Assembly: GCF_024360925.2 (NCBI RefSeq)
Contig: NZ_CP113517.1
Span: 682,001 to 746,000 of the forward strand
Reading direction: 5' to 3'
Origin: Methylomonas rapida
Lineage (GTDB): Bacteria > Pseudomonadota > Gammaproteobacteria > Methylococcales > Methylomonadaceae
DNA length: 64,000 nucleotides
Shown here in pieces: positions 1 through 9,546 of this stretch. The stretch's first letter is position 1. Every line of letters starts with the position of its first letter. The position numbers and the translations under genes are program-made. The notes beneath the pieces were generated by a model that did no database searches, was not told where the DNA came from, and saw nothing but the letters and a program-made list of their open reading frames with translations.

Positions 1-1963
1 CGCCAAGGTTGATGTCTTTCTCGAACATTAAGCCACTGTCCACCGAGAAAATCGGCAGCATGCGGCTTACGCTATCCGGCTGGTTAGGCGTCGCTTGATT
101 GGTAAACTGGTACTGGGTGTATTGGCCGGTGATTTTGGGGATGAAAAAGCCGGCGCTGGACTCCAGCGGCGTGCTTATCGAGGGCGCCAGGTTGAAACGT
201 TGGCCGTTGACTCGGACATCATGATAGAAATGCGTGTATTCATTGTTCATGGCCAGGCTGATCGGCATCTTCTCGAATTCATGGCCGAAGTTCAGGTTCA
301 CCCGCGGCAGCATGTCGTAAGGCATGTCGTTGGCGGTGAGCGTTTTATCCAGGGATTCGTAATGATTGATGCCGGTCGAGAATGACGTCTTGGGCAAGCC
401 GGAATAATAAGCATAAGCCGTGCTGGGCAAGAAGCGGTTGGTTTGTTGAAAACCTAGCGCGTTATTCATGTCATTGATGTATTCGTCATCCGAAACGTAA
501 TTTAAATCGGTGAGGGTGCTCAAACTCTCGGTAAAGCGGCTATTGTCCTTGAAAGAAGCGGAATAACGGGTTCCGCCTCTTAGCTCGTCATGGGGCAGGA
601 TTTCGGTACCCAAACTGCCTTGCGAGGTTTCGGTCAGGTAACGCAGCTTGTTGCGCAGCATGCCGCCGCGTTTTTCCATGTAGCGCGGCGTGATGGTGGT
701 GTCGAAATTAGGGGCAATATTCCAGTAAAACGGTGCCGCGAAATCAAAACCGTTACGCTGCGTGTTGCCAAAGGTCGGAGCCAATAAACCGCTCGTGCGG
801 CGATCATCAATAGGAAACGAAATGTACGGAGTGTACAGCACCGGCACGCCTTTGAACTCCAGCCAGGCGTTTTTGGCCGAACCCTTGCCGGTTTCGCGGT
901 TCATTTTGACCCGCTCGGCATGCGCGACCCAGTCCTGATTGCCAGGCTGACAACTGGTAAATGAGGCATGGTGATAACGCGAAAGGGTTTTGCTGTCGCG
1001 ATACATGACGTCGGCGGTGCCGCGTAATGGTGCTTCGGCGTTGATGAATTGGGTTTTCCTGAGACGGGCTTGGTCCTTGCCTAGACTGAGCGAGGCCGTA
1101 TCGCTGGCCAGAGCCAGGGTAGATTCGCTGTAAATGACGTTGCCTTGAGCGTCCATGGTATCGGCGACCGTATCGTAACTGGCTTTATCCGCCATCAGGT
1201 GCTGGTCGGCGCGGTTCAAATCGACATTGCCGGTAAAACTTAAAACCTCGCCATCGAATATTTCGGAAAAGTCGGCGGTGACGTCCGTATCAGCGCTATC
1301 TCGGTCCTTGCTGGAGGTGGTTTTGTGTTTGATTTTTTTAGCGGACCAATCCGAACAGTTTTGCCAGGGGTCCTGCTCGAATTCTGCGCGCAGGGTCTGA
1401 AACGTCCGTTCTTGTTGCTGGCTATAAGCCGGCGTCAACCAGGTGGAGCTGGTCTCGGTGTCGGCTACGATTTGCGCCTCGCCTTTGGGATCGGGGCCGG
1501 ACAGGTTGCAATTCCAGTTCTTGGTCTCATCGCCCGATTTACAAGTCCAGCCCTGATTCTGTACCTTTTGCGGTGCGGATGCGCTACGAGCGGGGAGCTT
1601 TTCCAGCACGGGTTTCTGGCTTTCGCTGATTTTGGCGTGCAGCTTTTCGGGTTTGCTGGCGGGTTTGGCCGCTTCGTCTTCGCCGGGCCGATTGGTTTGC
1701 ACGTGCTCGATAGCTTGCGCCGGTGTGGCGGCCGCGGGTTGCTGCGGGACTGCCGCCGGCGGCGTTTGCTGACTGGCTACCGCGGGTTTTTCTGGGCTAA
1801 TGACTTTCGGTTGCGCGGTTTCCGGGGTATTTTGGCCTTGATTCAAACATGTCCATTCGCCGTTTTTGCCTTGCTCGCAATTCCAGGCCGCATTGTTGGC
1901 GGCCAGAGCGACTTCCGTAAAGGATAACAATGCTAAATAAATTGTATAAAACCTAAGATTCAT
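1..1963 (-). CDS. lptD: LPS-assembly protein LptD, C-terminus cut by window edge
   Basis: Outer-membrane barrel that inserts lipopolysaccharide into the outer leaflet together with the lipoprotein LptE. Read on the minus strand from the ATG at 1963, the frame stays open to the left edge (about 654 codons; E. coli LptD has 784). A signal peptide covers about residues 1-21, followed by a Pro/Ala-rich stretch with repeated W-x-C pairs. An LptA/OstA-like jellyroll follows (GNVDLNRADQHL, QGNVIYSES) at about residues 230-330. Then come PVLYTPYISFP and DDRRTSGLL, typical of the start of the LptD barrel. The C-terminal barrel strands lie outside the window. It is divergent from amgK, a neighbourhood also known from Pseudomonas. 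Identification is by motif and domain order. Confidence 0.93.
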   Translation of the reverse strand, partial: MNLRFYTIYLALLSFTEVALAANNAAWNCEQGKNGEWTCLNQGQNTPETAQPKVISPEKPAVASQQTPPAAVPQQPAAATPAQAIEHVQTNRPGEDEAAKPASKPEKLHAKISESQKPVLEKLPARSASAPQKVQNQGWTCKSGDETKNWNCNLSGPDPKGEAQIVADTETSSTWLTPAYSQQQERTFQTLRAEFEQDPWQNCSDWSAKKIKHKTTSSKDRDSADTDVTADFSEIFDGEVLSFTGNVDLNRADQHLMADKASYDTVADTMDAQGNVIYSESTLALASDTASLSLGKDQARLRKTQFINAEAPLRGTADVMYRDSKTLSRYHHASFTSCQPGNQDWVAHAERVKMNRETGKGSAKNAWLEFKGVPVLYTPYISFPIDDRRTSGLLAPTFGNTQRNGFDFAAPFYWNIAPNFDTTITPRYMEKRGGMLRNKLRYLTETSQGSLGTEILPHDELRGGTRYSASFKDNSRFTESLSTLTDLNYVSDDEYINDMNNALGFQQTNRFLPSTAYAYYSGLPKTSFSTGINHYESLDKTLTANDMPYDMLPRVNLNFGHEFEKMPISLAMNNEYTHFYHDVRVNGQRFNLAPSISTPLESSAGFFIPKITGQYTQYQFTNQATPNQPDSVSRMLPIFSVDSGLMFEKDINLG

Positions 1964-2055
1964 ATCGAGGCTGGCGGCTAAATTAACTTAGCGGAATGGA
2001 AATCGAATAAAATGCCGGCTCATTTTACCTTAGGTTGCTTTGCAGTTTATAAATA

Positions 2056-3060
2056 ATGTGCTATCCCAATTCCGATCCGCGAGCTCATGCGTTGCTGCAG
2101 TGGCTGACTGGCGACCTTGATCTTCAGATCAAAAAAATCGAGCCTGCATCCAGTGATGCCAGCTTTAGACGTTATTTCAGGATTTATCATGCCGGTGGCT
2201 GTCATATCGTGATGGATGCGCCGCCGGATAGGGAAAACATCGTGCCTTTCGTTCGCAATGCCGCGTTGTTTGCCGCAGCCCAAATCCATGTCCCGGAAAT
2301 TTTTCAGCAGAATCTGGAGCAGGGGTTTTTGTTGCTGGAAGATTTCGGTAGCCAATCCTATCTGGATGGCTTGCGGGATGACAATGTCGATCGCTTGTAT
2401 CAGAAGGCACTGGACAGCTTGTATCGCTTGCAAAGCCGAATCGAGCCGCATGACTGTGGCTTGCCCGAATACGACCAGGCCCTGTTGAGCAGGGAGTTGG
2501 GCATTTTTCATGAATGGTTCATGGAAAAACGCTTGGGCATTGTGCTGCCGGTTTCGGTTCGGCAAAGGCTGAACGATTGCCTGATCGGCTCGGCATTGGA
2601 GCAGCCCCTGGTTTGCGTGCATCGGGATTTCCATTCCCGGAATCTGATGTTGCTGGATGAAGACGCGGAGCCTGGGGTGATTGACTTTCAAGATGCGGTG
2701 GTTGGCCCGGTTACCTATGATCTCGTATCCCTGCTGCGTGATTGTTATGTCCGCTGGCCGCAGTCGCGCATTCAAAGTTGGTTGCAACGCTATTTTCAGC
2801 GTTTGGTTCAAGCCGAACTGCTGAGCGTGGACTTCGCCCAGTTCAGACGCTGGTTCGATTGGATGGGACTGCAGCGGCATTTGAAAGCCATCGGCATTTT
2901 TTCTCGTTTGGATTTGCGCGACGACAAGCCCGGTTATTTGGCCGACATTCCGCGCACGATGGGCTATGTCGCAGACGTATGCAATGCATATCCGGAATTG
3001 GCGGAGTTCAACGCCTTTTTGCAGCAACAAATTTTACCGATTTATCAAGCAAAATTATGA
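2056..3060 (+). CDS. amgK: N-acetylmuramate/N-acetylglucosamine kinase AmgK
   Basis: Anomeric sugar kinase of the peptidoglycan-recycling bypass. It phosphorylates MurNAc (and GlcNAc) at C1 so that UDP-MurNAc is regenerated without de novo MurA/MurB synthesis, the route that confers intrinsic fosfomycin tolerance. The 334-aa protein has the aminoglycoside-phosphotransferase fold. The catalytic loop is CVHRDFHSRNLML (Asp base and Asn), and the metal-binding motif is VIDFQDAVVGPVTYDLVSLLRD. An N-terminal nucleotide-binding lobe contains SSDASFRRYFR. The stop overlaps the murU start by an ATGA, so the two are translationally coupled. No strong ribosome-binding site is seen before the ATG at 2056, so a slightly later start is possible. 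Confidence 0.9.
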   Translation: MCYPNSDPRAHALLQWLTGDLDLQIKKIEPASSDASFRRYFRIYHAGGCHIVMDAPPDRENIVPFVRNAALFAAAQIHVPEIFQQNLEQGFLLLEDFGSQSYLDGLRDDNVDRLYQKALDSLYRLQSRIEPHDCGLPEYDQALLSRELGIFHEWFMEKRLGIVLPVSVRQRLNDCLIGSALEQPLVCVHRDFHSRNLMLLDEDAEPGVIDFQDAVVGPVTYDLVSLLRDCYVRWPQSRIQSWLQRYFQRLVQAELLSVDFAQFRRWFDWMGLQRHLKAIGIFSRLDLRDDKPGYLADIPRTMGYVADVCNAYPELAEFNAFLQQQILPIYQAKL

Positions 3061-3734
3061 AAGCCATGATACTTGCGGCAGGCCGGGGCGAGCGCATGCG
3101 GCCATTGACCGACAGCAAGCCCAAGCCTTTGTTGAAACTGGCGGACAAGGCCTTGATCGAATATTGCCTGGAAAATTTGGTCGCCGCCGGGTTTGTCGAC
3201 ATCGTCATCAATGTAGCCTATCTCGGCCACCAGATCATCGAGTATTGCGGCGACGGCAGTCGATGGCAGGCGTCCATTCAATATTCCGACGAGGGGCAAA
3301 CGGCGCTGGAAACCGCTGGCGGGATCGCCAAAGCCTTGCCCTTGTTGGGCGACAGTCCTTTTTTAGTCGTGAATGCCGATATCCTGTTCGATTATCCCTT
3401 GGCTAGCTTACGAAAGCGGTCGATAGAACTGGCGCATCTGGTCTTGATCGACAATCCGCCACATCATCCACAAGGTGATTTTTGTCTGCAAGAAACAGGT
3501 TTCTTGTCGGAACAGGGGGCGCAAAAACTGACGTTCAGCGGGATCGGGGTTTATGACCCCGCATTGTTTGCCGAGGTAAAAGTCGGTCAAGCGCTAAAAT
3601 TGCGGCCGCTTTTGCAGCAGGCCATGCGGATGGGTAAAGTCAGCGGCGAATATTTCGGGGGCTTATGGTGTGATATCGGCACGCCGCAGCGACTGCAGGA
3701 AGTGGCCGGAAGCCTTGAGTTGTCGGCGTATTGA
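3057..3734 (+). CDS. murU: N-acetylmuramate-1-phosphate uridylyltransferase MurU
   Basis: Nucleotidyltransferase that makes UDP-MurNAc from MurNAc-1-phosphate and UTP, the second step after AmgK. The 225-aa product starts with MKAMILAAGRGERMRPLTD, the GlmU/RmlA-type signature AAGxGxRMxPLT, followed by KPKPLLKL. The substrate region includes ETAGGIAKALPLLG and VVNADILFDYPL (the Asp that binds metal). GLWCDIGTPQRL is the usual C-terminal motif. I chose the ATG at 3057 because it overlaps the amgK stop and begins exactly at the family N-terminus; an in-frame upstream extension into amgK is a shadow. Confidence 0.92.
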   Translation: MKAMILAAGRGERMRPLTDSKPKPLLKLADKALIEYCLENLVAAGFVDIVINVAYLGHQIIEYCGDGSRWQASIQYSDEGQTALETAGGIAKALPLLGDSPFLVVNADILFDYPLASLRKRSIELAHLVLIDNPPHHPQGDFCLQETGFLSEQGAQKLTFSGIGVYDPALFAEVKVGQALKLRPLLQQAMRMGKVSGEYFGGLWCDIGTPQRLQEVAGSLELSAY

Positions 3735-3827
3735 AGTCGGTTTCCGCTGTGCGTGAGGCTATCTAAAGGCTCATTTTCTCGGCGCGCATGTCATAATCGG
3801 AAACCAATAAATGGATGGGGGGCCGGC

Positions 3828-6800
3828 ATGCTGCAAAAACGTCTTATTATCCTGTTGTCATTATTGATTCTGGTGCCGACGTGGGTGATAGGCTGGATGG
3901 CTTATCGTTTTTCCATCGAATCCATTCGTAGCGACAGGATCAAACTGGTCGGTCAAATTGCCGACAATCGTCATCAGCAATTGAATCGGGTGCTGGCGCA
4001 AACGCATGCGCGCGCCAATCTATTGTTGGATGATCTTTTACATAAATGTGCCGCCGGCAGCGCTACACTGCAGCAAGAGTGTGCAACCGGTGTTTTGCGT
4101 GATTATCTCCATACCGAGGGCGCTAGCGGAGCGTTCTTGTTTCAGGAGCATGGCGAGCACGGTTTAAGGGTGGGAGCGCCGGCCGATATTGACGGGGGGA
4201 TGGCGGTATTTCAGCCCGAGCAATTGGTTTGGGTTTCGCCGTCATCGTCGCAACAGGCTCGAACCTACTCGGTCATCGTCCGTGATCGACGTTCGTCGTT
4301 TCAGTTACAGGTGAGCTATCCCGTCAGCCTGTTGCAAGCAATTTTTACCCCGTCGGCCGAATTGGGACAAACCGGCGAAGTTTTTTTGGCCGACAGCGCG
4401 GGATTTTTCGTGACCGAGGCTCGCTATGCCAGCGAGCAAGGCCATAGCCATCCGATTTCTGCGCCACCAATGCAGCTATGCCTGGGCCGACAAAATAGCG
4501 AGCTATTGGATGAGGACTATCGCAGGCAAGCCGTCATCCACGGGTTTCGCTACGTGCCGGAAATCGGCGGCGGTTGCATCATGGCGCATATCGACCAGCA
4601 TGAAGCCTTTGCACCGGTCCATGCATTGGAAAGACGCATCCTCGTCGCGATGTTTCTGTTCATCATCATTGCGGCCGTGGTGGCAAGGTTGCTGGCCAGG
4701 CGCATCGTCAGTCCGATAGTCCGTCTGACCGATGCCGCGCGCAAGATCAGCAGGGGAAATCATTCGATTCGCGCAGACGTGAAAGGGCTCGATGAAATAT
4801 CGGAACTCGCCGAATCATTTAATCAAATGACCGATGCGCTGGCGGACTCTCAGCGTAATCTGGAGGCCAAGGTCTTGGAGCGCACGCAAGCCTTGAGCAA
4901 TAGTCAGGAACGCTACATGCTGGCGGAGCGCGCCGTCAACGATGGCATCTGGGACTGGAACATCGTCACCCATGAGTATTACCTGTCGCCGCGCTGGAAT
5001 ACCATCCTGGGTTATGGCGATGGCGAACTGCCCAATGTCGAATCGATTTTCTTCGAACTCATCCATCCCGAGGACAAGGCACGTGCCAGCCAGGCATTCA
5101 AGCGGCATCTGGAGCATAACGAGCGTTACGCCGCAGAAATCCGTTTGCGGCACAAGGATGGTAGTTATCGCTGGGTATTGGATCGCGGCGAAGCCTTGCG
5201 TGACGAAAGCGGCAATCCGGTGAGAATGATAGGTTCGATTACCGACATCACCGAACGCAAGGCCGCCGAAGCGGAGTTGATCGAATATCGGGAGCATTTA
5301 GAATCCTTGGTGGCGATGGCGACTACCGAAGTGCAAGCCATCGTGCAGACTGCGGTCAATGGTGTGATTTCGATCGATGCCAGCGGCGCCATTCGCGTAT
5401 TCAACCCGGCGGCGGAAAGATTGTTCGGGTGGAAGGCGGAGGAAGTGCTTGGCAAAAATGTCTCGTTGCTGATGCCCGAGCCCTTTGCTTCCGAGCATGA
5501 CAATTACATTCAGCGCTTCTTGCAAACCAATCAGGCCAAAATCCTGGGCATGGAACGAGAGGTCGTGGCGCAGCGCAAGGATGGCGGCGTGTTTCCCGCC
5601 AATCTGGCGGTAGGTCACGGCATCATCTCCGAAGGCCGGCACATTTTCGTCGGCTTTATTGCCGATATTACGCAGCAAAAGCAGGTCGAGCAGGAGCTAC
5701 GCCAGGCCAAGGAAGCCGCCGAGGCAGCGGCCAAGGCCAAAGCCAATTTCTTGGCGAACATGAGTCATGAGATACGCACGCCGATGAATACCATCATCGG
5801 TTTCGCCGAAGTGGCCTTGCAAAATAGCGCATTACCTGCCGATGCGCGCGAACATGTGCGCACCATCCTCAGTTCCGCTCGCCATTTATTGAACGTGATC
5901 AACGATATTTTGGATTTTTCCAAAATCGAGGCCGGCAAGGTCGAACTGGAGTCGGTTTGCTTCAATCTGCCATTCGCGGTGCAGGAAACCCTCCAGACCA
6001 TCGGTCTGCGTGCATCCGAGAAAGGACTTAAAATTGAATTGCATATAACCCCTGAATTGCCTCAATTTTTTAGCGGCGATCCCAATCGCTTGCGGCAGGT
6101 CATTTTGAATCTGGTCGGCAATGCGGTGAAGTTTACCGAAACCGGGACAATAACGGTGTCAATCCAGCGGGCCGAAGGCGAAGACATGCTGCATTTTGCC
6201 ATCAGCGATACTGGTATCGGCATGACGGCCGAGCAGACCGAAAAAATCTTCGATTCCTTCTCGCAGGCCGATACGACGACTAGCCGTCGTTTCGGGGGGA
6301 CGGGCTTGGGTACCACGATCAGCAAGCAAATCGTCGAGATGATGGGGGGGCGGATATGGGTGGAGAGTAAGCTAGGCGTGGGCTCGACTTTTCATTTCAC
6401 GATTCGATTACCTGAAACAAGTCAACAAGAAAGTTGCCTTTACCAAGAGCATTCGCAACAGACCTTGGATTATTTTTCACCGCGTGCTTTCAAGGTGTTG
6501 TTGGCGGAAGATATCGAGGCCAATGCGACCTTGGCGCGTTTGCGCCTGGAGCAGCAAGGGCATCAGGTAATTTGGGTGAAAAATGGTCAGGAAGCCGTGG
6601 ATGCATTCGAGCAGGGTGATTTTGATTTGATCTTGATGGATTTGCAAATGCCGGTTTTGGATGGCATCAATGCAACCAGGCGAATACGTCAGCTGGAGCA
6701 GGGGGGGCGTCAGCGGATACCGATACTGGCATTGACGGCCAGTGTATTGCAGCATGAAATGGCTCAATGCACCGAAGCCGGCATGGATGCCATCGTCGGC

Positions 6801-7532
6801 AAGCCTATCGATATCAATCAGTTATTGGAGCAAATGGAAGCGCTGGCGCCTGAAGGCGTTGGCCAAACAAGAGCGGAAGGCAATGTGTTTGCTAAGCCGG
6901 AAGTGGAGATCGATTTCTCGCCGCTGGCGTCGGTTGCGGATACGGCAAAAGCACTGAAGCGGTGGCGCGAGTCTCTAGCCTATGCTCATGCGTTGCGAAG
7001 CTTCGCACAAGAACACAGGGGCGACGCTGCGCGCATGGCCGCCCTGTTTGCACAAAACCCAGGCGAGCTGGCTGCGATAGAGCGTATTGCCCATGGTCTC
7101 AAGGGGGTTGCCGGTAATTTGGCCCTGATTGAAGTGACGGATTTGACACTCGGTCTGGATGAAAAACTGAAAGCGGGAGACGGCGAAAATTTGACGGCGG
7201 ATTTTGCTGCGCTGGATGTCGCCCTGAAGGCGGCTGCCTCTGCGATCGAGTGTTTGCAATTGCCGGAAAAAACGGCGCGCACCGATAATCGGAGTGTCGA
7301 CATGAACCAGCGAGTCGCTGTTTTGCGGAGGTTATTGCTTGCGCTGGATGCCTTGAACCCGGATCGGGTAGAACCGATATTGCATGAGCTGGAATCCAGT
7401 TTGGATGAAGGCGAGCTCAATACGCTAAAACATGAAGTGGACAACTTCGATTTCGATGCCGCAAGGGTTTTGGCGCAAAAACTGTTGGAGCGCTGCAATG
7501 CGGATGCGCAAGCGCAAGAGAGAAATTCATGA
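3828..7532 (+). CDS. Hybrid sensor histidine kinase (sensor-HAMP-PAS-PAS-HisKA-HATPase-REC-HPt)
   Basis: Membrane-bound BarA/ArcB-like hybrid kinase of about 1234 aa. An N-terminal membrane helix (residues 3-24) is followed by a periplasmic sensor of about 240 residues and a second helix (LVAMFLFIIIAAVVARLLARR). Then come HAMP and two PAS domains (DGIWDWN...; AVNGVISIDASGAIRVFNPAAERLFGW). The HisKA motif NMSHEIRTPMN has its phospho-acceptor His at about 647. The ATPase has FGGTGLGTTISKQIVEMMGG, where the usual GLGLAI is GLGTTI. A receiver domain (ILMDLQMPVLDG, Asp at about 938) and an HPt domain (AHGLKG, His at about 1089) complete the phosphorelay. I prefer the ATG at 3828, directly before the hydrophobic segment, over the longer frame from 3753. 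The stop overlaps the next gene's ATG. Confidence 0.9.
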   Translation: MLQKRLIILLSLLILVPTWVIGWMAYRFSIESIRSDRIKLVGQIADNRHQQLNRVLAQTHARANLLLDDLLHKCAAGSATLQQECATGVLRDYLHTEGASGAFLFQEHGEHGLRVGAPADIDGGMAVFQPEQLVWVSPSSSQQARTYSVIVRDRRSSFQLQVSYPVSLLQAIFTPSAELGQTGEVFLADSAGFFVTEARYASEQGHSHPISAPPMQLCLGRQNSELLDEDYRRQAVIHGFRYVPEIGGGCIMAHIDQHEAFAPVHALERRILVAMFLFIIIAAVVARLLARRIVSPIVRLTDAARKISRGNHSIRADVKGLDEISELAESFNQMTDALADSQRNLEAKVLERTQALSNSQERYMLAERAVNDGIWDWNIVTHEYYLSPRWNTILGYGDGELPNVESIFFELIHPEDKARASQAFKRHLEHNERYAAEIRLRHKDGSYRWVLDRGEALRDESGNPVRMIGSITDITERKAAEAELIEYREHLESLVAMATTEVQAIVQTAVNGVISIDASGAIRVFNPAAERLFGWKAEEVLGKNVSLLMPEPFASEHDNYIQRFLQTNQAKILGMEREVVAQRKDGGVFPANLAVGHGIISEGRHIFVGFIADITQQKQVEQELRQAKEAAEAAAKAKANFLANMSHEIRTPMNTIIGFAEVALQNSALPADAREHVRTILSSARHLLNVINDILDFSKIEAGKVELESVCFNLPFAVQETLQTIGLRASEKGLKIELHITPELPQFFSGDPNRLRQVILNLVGNAVKFTETGTITVSIQRAEGEDMLHFAISDTGIGMTAEQTEKIFDSFSQADTTTSRRFGGTGLGTTISKQIVEMMGGRIWVESKLGVGSTFHFTIRLPETSQQESCLYQEHSQQTLDYFSPRAFKVLLAEDIEANATLARLRLEQQGHQVIWVKNGQEAVDAFEQGDFDLILMDLQMPVLDGINATRRIRQLEQGGRQRIPILALTASVLQHEMAQCTEAGMDAIVGKPIDINQLLEQMEALAPEGVGQTRAEGNVFAKPEVEIDFSPLASVADTAKALKRWRESLAYAHALRSFAQEHRGDAARMAALFAQNPGELAAIERIAHGLKGVAGNLALIEVTDLTLGLDEKLKAGDGENLTADFAALDVALKAAASAIECLQLPEKTARTDNRSVDMNQRVAVLRRLLLALDALNPDRVEPILHELESSLDEGELNTLKHEVDNFDFDAARVLAQKLLERCNADAQAQERNS

Positions 7533-8506
7533 AAGAAAGTTACAAGGTACTGTTGGTTGATGATGAGCCGAACAACCTGAAGGTGTTGCAGCAGATTTTG
7601 AAGGGCCGTTTTGAGTTGCTGTTTGCGATCAATGGCGAGAAAGCTCTGGCCGCGGCCCAGGAACATCGGCCGGATATCATCTTATTGGACATCATGATGC
7701 CTGGCATGGACGGTTATCAGGTATGCAGGCATTTGAAGCAGGATACGGCAACTGCGCATATACCGGTGATCTTCGTCACGGCGATGAGCGAGGTCGAAGA
7801 CGAAGCGCGTGGTTTCGATGTCGGTGCGGTGGATTATATTCAAAAACCGGTTTCCGGCCCCATCGTGCTGCGACGGGTGCAAACGCACCTGTCCCTGGTC
7901 AAGGTGGAGCAGCTGGACGCGTTGGCGCGTGCCGCTATCGAAATGTTGGGCGAGGCCGGCCATTATAATGATCCCTATACCGGTGAGCACATTTGGCGGA
8001 TGGCGGCCTATTCCGCGGCATTGGCGCGGGCGGCCGGCTGGTCGCCGGCTGAAGTCGAGATGATGGAACTGGCGGCGCCTACGCATGACACCGGCAAGAT
8101 TGGCATACCTCACAGTATCTTGAAGGCGCGGCGCGCGCTTACCGCTGAAGAGTGGGAGGTCATGAAGTCGCATTCTGAAATCGGCTATGACATTCTCAGC
8201 AAAAGCGACAATCCGGTCATCAAAATGGCGGCCGTCATTGCGCGTCATCATCATGAAAAATGGGATGGCACCGGTTATCCTATGGGGCTGGCTGGCGAAG
8301 AGATTCCTGAGGCCGCACGGATCGTGGCCATTGCCGATGTGTTCGATGCGTTGACGACCAAAAGGCCTTATAAGGAACCTTGGCCGCTCGAGGAGACGTT
8401 AAGAGTGATGCGGCAAGCCGCAGGCAGTCACCTGGACCCGCGCTTAATGAGGGTTTTTATTGAAATCATGCCGGAGATATTGCGTATCAAAGCGGATTGG
8501 CAATAA
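7529..8506 (+). CDS. Response regulator with HD-GYP c-di-GMP phosphodiesterase output domain
   Basis: The receiver domain (residues 1-120) has acidic pair D11/D12 and phospho-acceptor Asp54 (LLDIMMPGMDG). The HD-GYP domain (about 135-325) carries H154, the metal-binding H186-D187 pair in THDTGKIGIP, and HHHEKWDGTGYP at 240-251. AIADVFDALTTKRPYK follows. The intact HD and GYP signatures predict hydrolysis of c-di-GMP to pGpG/GMP. The family-typical LHDIGK is THDTGK here, but the ligands are kept. The ATG overlaps the stop of the hybrid kinase, so the kinase's HPt domain is the likely phosphodonor. That pairing is inference from gene order. Confidence 0.93.
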   Translation: MKESYKVLLVDDEPNNLKVLQQILKGRFELLFAINGEKALAAAQEHRPDIILLDIMMPGMDGYQVCRHLKQDTATAHIPVIFVTAMSEVEDEARGFDVGAVDYIQKPVSGPIVLRRVQTHLSLVKVEQLDALARAAIEMLGEAGHYNDPYTGEHIWRMAAYSAALARAAGWSPAEVEMMELAAPTHDTGKIGIPHSILKARRALTAEEWEVMKSHSEIGYDILSKSDNPVIKMAAVIARHHHEKWDGTGYPMGLAGEEIPEAARIVAIADVFDALTTKRPYKEPWPLEETLRVMRQAAGSHLDPRLMRVFIEIMPEILRIKADWQ

Positions 8507-8529
8507 ATCCTTCAAACTAGTTTGCATGA

Positions 8530-9324
8530 TTAGCTTTGAGCTGCCCGTTTGGGAACGGCAAATTCCTTTTCCAGGTCGGAATAGCAGGAAAAGTGTTGCT
8601 TGTAGTCTTTCTGCCATAAACGATTGGCGAGAATGTTTTCAATGGATATTTGGTAAGGTGTTCGCAGACCTCTGTGTTCGCAAGCGTCGGCGATTTGTTG
8701 GAATTCAAATCCTTCTTTGCGTATGAACCAAGCCAATGCGGGTGCAACGATGAAATACCAGTAATCAATGTTGTTTTCGGCGCAGTAGACTGCGGCGGCG
8801 CGAAACAATCCCCACATTAAACTTCTAGTCTGATTTTTATAGTTATAAATCGATTTGATTTTATCGTTTTCTTCGCTAATTTCTTGTTCAGGCAGTCCAT
8901 AGGGGGCGAAGCGCTTAGCAGGAAAACGTCTTGCTTCCTTGATGACGCATAATCTCGACATTTCCACTGAAACTTCGCGTTCGGCCAGGGAGATTTCCCG
9001 GTACGGCTGAGTTAAGTTTTCGAAGGGAAAGGCATCGTGTTTGTTGAAAACCAAACGCAGACCACCCAGCCAGTGGCCTGACTTTCTATGTCTGACCAAA
9101 AAATGGACTGCCGAATCGTCCCAGGCATCAATTTCCATTTGTTCGGGGAATTGATCTTTGTCTTCAAATCCCATTTCATCACAATAAACTTGATATCTAA
9201 GGTTGTAATGAATTTGCTTGCTTTCCAAGGTGTCCGCCAAAAACACCTCAAAGCTACTATCAAAAGACTTGTTTTCGGGGATCAAAATAAACTCCAGATG
9301 TCCAGAATGCTGGGCCATATACAA
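8530..9324 (-). CDS. PEP-CTERM/exosortase system-associated acyltransferase
   Basis: A 264-aa cytoplasmic protein of the GNAT-like N-acyl amino acid synthase/autoinducer-synthase superfamily. It contains LRYQVYCDEMGFE, AVHFLVRHRKSGHWLGGLRL, VEMSRLCVIKEARRF and the late LYRAAAVY/IDYWYFIVAPALAWF region. In other genomes this variant accompanies PEP-CTERM surface proteins and exosortase. No exosortase or PEP-CTERM substrate is visible here. It is convergent with the HD-GYP gene, only 23 bp away across a CAAACTAGTTTG palindrome. The product of the reaction is unknown for this family, so I give no symbol. Confidence 0.82.
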   Translation of the reverse strand: MYMAQHSGHLEFILIPENKSFDSSFEVFLADTLESKQIHYNLRYQVYCDEMGFEDKDQFPEQMEIDAWDDSAVHFLVRHRKSGHWLGGLRLVFNKHDAFPFENLTQPYREISLAEREVSVEMSRLCVIKEARRFPAKRFAPYGLPEQEISEENDKIKSIYNYKNQTRSLMWGLFRAAAVYCAENNIDYWYFIVAPALAWFIRKEGFEFQQIADACEHRGLRTPYQISIENILANRLWQKDYKQHFSCYSDLEKEFAVPKRAAQS

Positions 9325-9546
9325 AATTGAGTCTAATTCTAGTGGATGTGCAGAGGCTTAGCTATGAAAATAAACCTTAAAATTAGATTAAAATGAAAAA
9401 CACTGAGTAAAAGGGTGCGGCTGCTATTGGGTGGGGCTTTGTGGATGTTCGGCTGGATTCGCCACAATAATCGTGGTTTTTTTCGCTAATGCCTTGGGCT
9501 ACAATCGTCCTGCTTTTAACCCGTCATGCATAATGGAGAAAAGAGA

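Noticed and set aside
1325..1927. 200-codon plus-strand open frame
   Set aside because: It lies antisense to lptD, whose minus-strand translation has clear LptD motifs; the frame is a codon-bias shadow.
2047..3030. 327-codon minus-strand frame covering amgK
   Set aside because: Amgk motifs are on the plus strand; the antisense frame has no recognisable domain.
6344..6350. Seven-G run in the hybrid kinase as a phase-variation site
   Set aside because: Seven-base runs occur several times here (also 6701-6707 and 41385-41391) and fit ordinary Gly codons.
9472..9490. CCAC/GTGG hairpin with T-run upstream of rubredoxin as the end of a small RNA
   Set aside because: The stem has only 4 bp and no promoter or conserved structure was evident.
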